Shown here in pieces: positions 6,031-7,521 of a stretch of 7,521 nt of DNA (positions are counted from its first letter, which is position 1; each line of letters opens with the position of its first letter). The notes under the pieces were generated by a model. That model did no database searches, had not been told where the DNA came from, and worked only from the letters and a program-made list of their open reading frames with translations. A program made the position numbers and the translations under genes. This DNA comes from Saccharofermentans sp. Lineage in GTDB: Bacteria; Bacillota_A; Clostridia; Saccharofermentanales; Saccharofermentanaceae. The DNA lies in assembly GCA_024695565.1 (NCBI GenBank), contig JAILHX010000047.1:1-7521 (forward strand), written 5' to 3'.

Positions 6031-7521
6031 TTGGATCTTACAGAGCTGACAATTACGGCGACAGGCAGTGAGGGGCAGGGCATAGGCGTTCTCCCTTCCG
6101 GCAAGACATGCTTTGCTCCGGGTGTTTTCCCGGGCGAGAAGTGCCTTATTGAAGTTGTGTCCGAGACCAATAAATACGCTGTCGCAGACGTTAAGGAACT
6201 TCTCGTATCAAGCCCTGACAGAACGGCAGGTTTCAGGCCCGCCGGTGAAGTCAGCGGCGGTCTTCCTTTTGCATGCCTGTCTTACGAAGCGCAGCTTAAG
6301 TTCAAGCAGTCGCGCGTAAGGGAGTGCCTTATGAGGATCGGGGGCTTTGATGAAGCATTGTTGGACGAAGTCATGAAGCCCATCCTTGCTTCCGATGATC
6401 CGTTCAGATACAGAAATCACATGCAGTATGCCATAAGAGACGGCCATATCGGTCTTCTCTGCGCCAAGTCTGACAAGCTCGGGGAATACGACGGAAAGCT
6501 CATTGAATATGAGATCTTCAGCAGGATAAAGGCTAAGGCGGAGGAAGTTTTCGAGCGCGCGCCGACAAGACTTTTCGACGGACTCGTATTAAGGGGTTCA
6601 GTAAGGACAAAAGAGGTCTTAATAGAGCTCGTAAGTCCTGATGACGGGCCGCATGAAGTCGTCATCAGAGACGCGAAGAATTATATCGCCGCGACGGGGC
6701 TAATAGGCGCCCTGAAGAGCGTGTGCGAAGAGGACGGATTTAAGCTTAACGGGCTTTTGTTCAGGATCAGTTCTACCAGGACTTCGAAAAGGACCAGATC
6801 AGGCATCAGAACGGTGATCGAAGGCGTCGATCATTACGATGAATCCTTCGCCGGAAGGACCTTCAGGATCAAGGCGGGGTCCTTCTTCCAGGTCAACACC
6901 GAGCAGGCTGAAAAGCTTGCAAATAAAGCATCTGAAGCGTGCGGCGGTGCGGATGTGATCTATGATCTCTACTGCGGCTGCGGAACTCTCGGTCTGTCGG
7001 TGAAGAAAAAGGGCCAGAAGCTCTTGGGAATCGAGGTTGTTCCCGAGGCCATACAGTCTGCCAAGATCAACCGTTCGCTGTCGCTCGACGGGACAGAAGC
7101 AGATGAATGCGAATTTATCTGCAAAGATGTCCTCAAAACCGACTTCGGTTCTCTCATTAGCAGCGGAAAGATAACAAAGCCCGACTGCATAATCGTAGAT
7201 CCTCCGAGAAAGGGCCTTGATATCGGCGTAGTAAAGAAACTGACCGATCTTAGATCTCCATCGATATGCTATGTTTCCTGCGATCCGGCGACACTTGCAA
7301 GAGATCTTAAAATGCTCACCAGAGAGTATAAGATCGTTGAAGTTACGCCGGCTGACTTATTCCCGAACGCGGCACATGTCGAGACGGTAGTTCTTTTGTC
7401 CAAACTTTCAAGTGCACCAAAACTTGAGGTCAAAATCAACACGTCAGAACTTGATCTTACTGAGGCTGAAGCTAAGGCAACATATGATGAAATCAGGGAT
7501 TATGTGAAAGAAACTACAGGG
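6031..7521 (+). CDS. RNA uracil-5-methyltransferase, TrmA/RlmD (RumA) family, 3'-truncated by window
   Basis: The frame is open for 497 codons to the window end, with an upstream stop at 5998. The only reasonable start is TTG 6031, with GGGGAG at 6015-6020. The enzyme should transfer a methyl group from S-adenosylmethionine to C5 of a uridine in 23S rRNA or tRNA. An N-terminal small beta domain (about 1-60, TRAM-like) is followed by the central insert. The Rossmann methyltransferase has DLYCGCGTLGL at 312-322, FFQVN around 285-289, DPPRKG at 390-395, SCDPATLARDL with catalytic Cys417, and HVET with the general base Glu451. The Fe-S cysteine cluster of RumA (ending CGGC) is missing: the aligned stretch reads SGGLPF before LSYEAQL. 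From about residue 464 a C-terminal extension beyond the usual end begins (LDLTEAEAKATYDEI), as I recall from clostridial homologues. Target base unknown. Confidence 0.93.
   Translation, partial: MDLTELTITATGSEGQGIGVLPSGKTCFAPGVFPGEKCLIEVVSETNKYAVADVKELLVSSPDRTAGFRPAGEVSGGLPFACLSYEAQLKFKQSRVRECLMRIGGFDEALLDEVMKPILASDDPFRYRNHMQYAIRDGHIGLLCAKSDKLGEYDGKLIEYEIFSRIKAKAEEVFERAPTRLFDGLVLRGSVRTKEVLIELVSPDDGPHEVVIRDAKNYIAATGLIGALKSVCEEDGFKLNGLLFRISSTRTSKRTRSGIRTVIEGVDHYDESFAGRTFRIKAGSFFQVNTEQAEKLANKASEACGGADVIYDLYCGCGTLGLSVKKKGQKLLGIEVVPEAIQSAKINRSLSLDGTEADECEFICKDVLKTDFGSLISSGKITKPDCIIVDPPRKGLDIGVVKKLTDLRSPSICYVSCDPATLARDLKMLTREYKIVEVTPADLFPNAAHVETVVLLSKLSSAPKLEVKINTSELDLTEAEAKATYDEIRDYVKETTG

Overview
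The window looks like a chromosomal stretch from a Gram-positive Bacillota, most likely a gut or rumen clostridium. Supporting signs are roughly balanced base composition, strong AGGAG-type ribosome binding sites, frequent TTG starts, a lipoprotein with a classic lipobox, a bifunctional class A penicillin-binding protein with a Pro/Thr/Glu tail, a short glutamate 5-kinase without its C-terminal RNA-binding-type domain, and an RNA methyltransferase with a clostridial-style C-terminal extension. This is inference from sequence character; no genus can be named with confidence.

Layout. Bases 1-402 (+) are the 3' end of a polyamine-type ABC transporter binding protein (PotD family), closed by a good intrinsic terminator at 428-459. 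Bases 403-707 are non-coding and unusually structured. They hold one copy of a 14-bp repeat, a 90-bp AT-rich nest of inverted repeats (501-590), two small inverted repeats sharing AGTCCCAA (603-640) and a TATAAT box (673-678). Bases 708-1493 (+) encode an uncharacterised protein with a PD-(D/E)XK nuclease-like C-terminal half; a second perfect copy of the 14-bp repeat lies just after its stop. The minus strand then carries, in transcription order from right to left, a class A penicillin-binding protein (3602-5923), glutamate 5-kinase proB (2695-3513) and a lipid-anchored Ntn-hydrolase of the choloylglycine hydrolase family (1531-2553). A degenerate tandem repeat of 28-29 bp lies between the last two and runs into the proB stop codon. 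Divergent from the penicillin-binding protein, 6031-7521 (+) encodes a TrmA/RlmD-type RNA uracil-5-methyltransferase that runs off the window.

How the genes relate. The set is mainly housekeeping: polyamine uptake, proline synthesis, peptidoglycan polymerisation and RNA modification. I see no evidence of one joint pathway. The least ordinary part is 461-1509, where an uncharacterised nuclease-like gene and its structured upstream region are bracketed by a perfect 14-bp direct repeat. That could mark a small mobile or recently inserted segment, but there are no terminal inverted repeats, transposase or integrase to prove it. I do not see a convincing new multi-gene system here.
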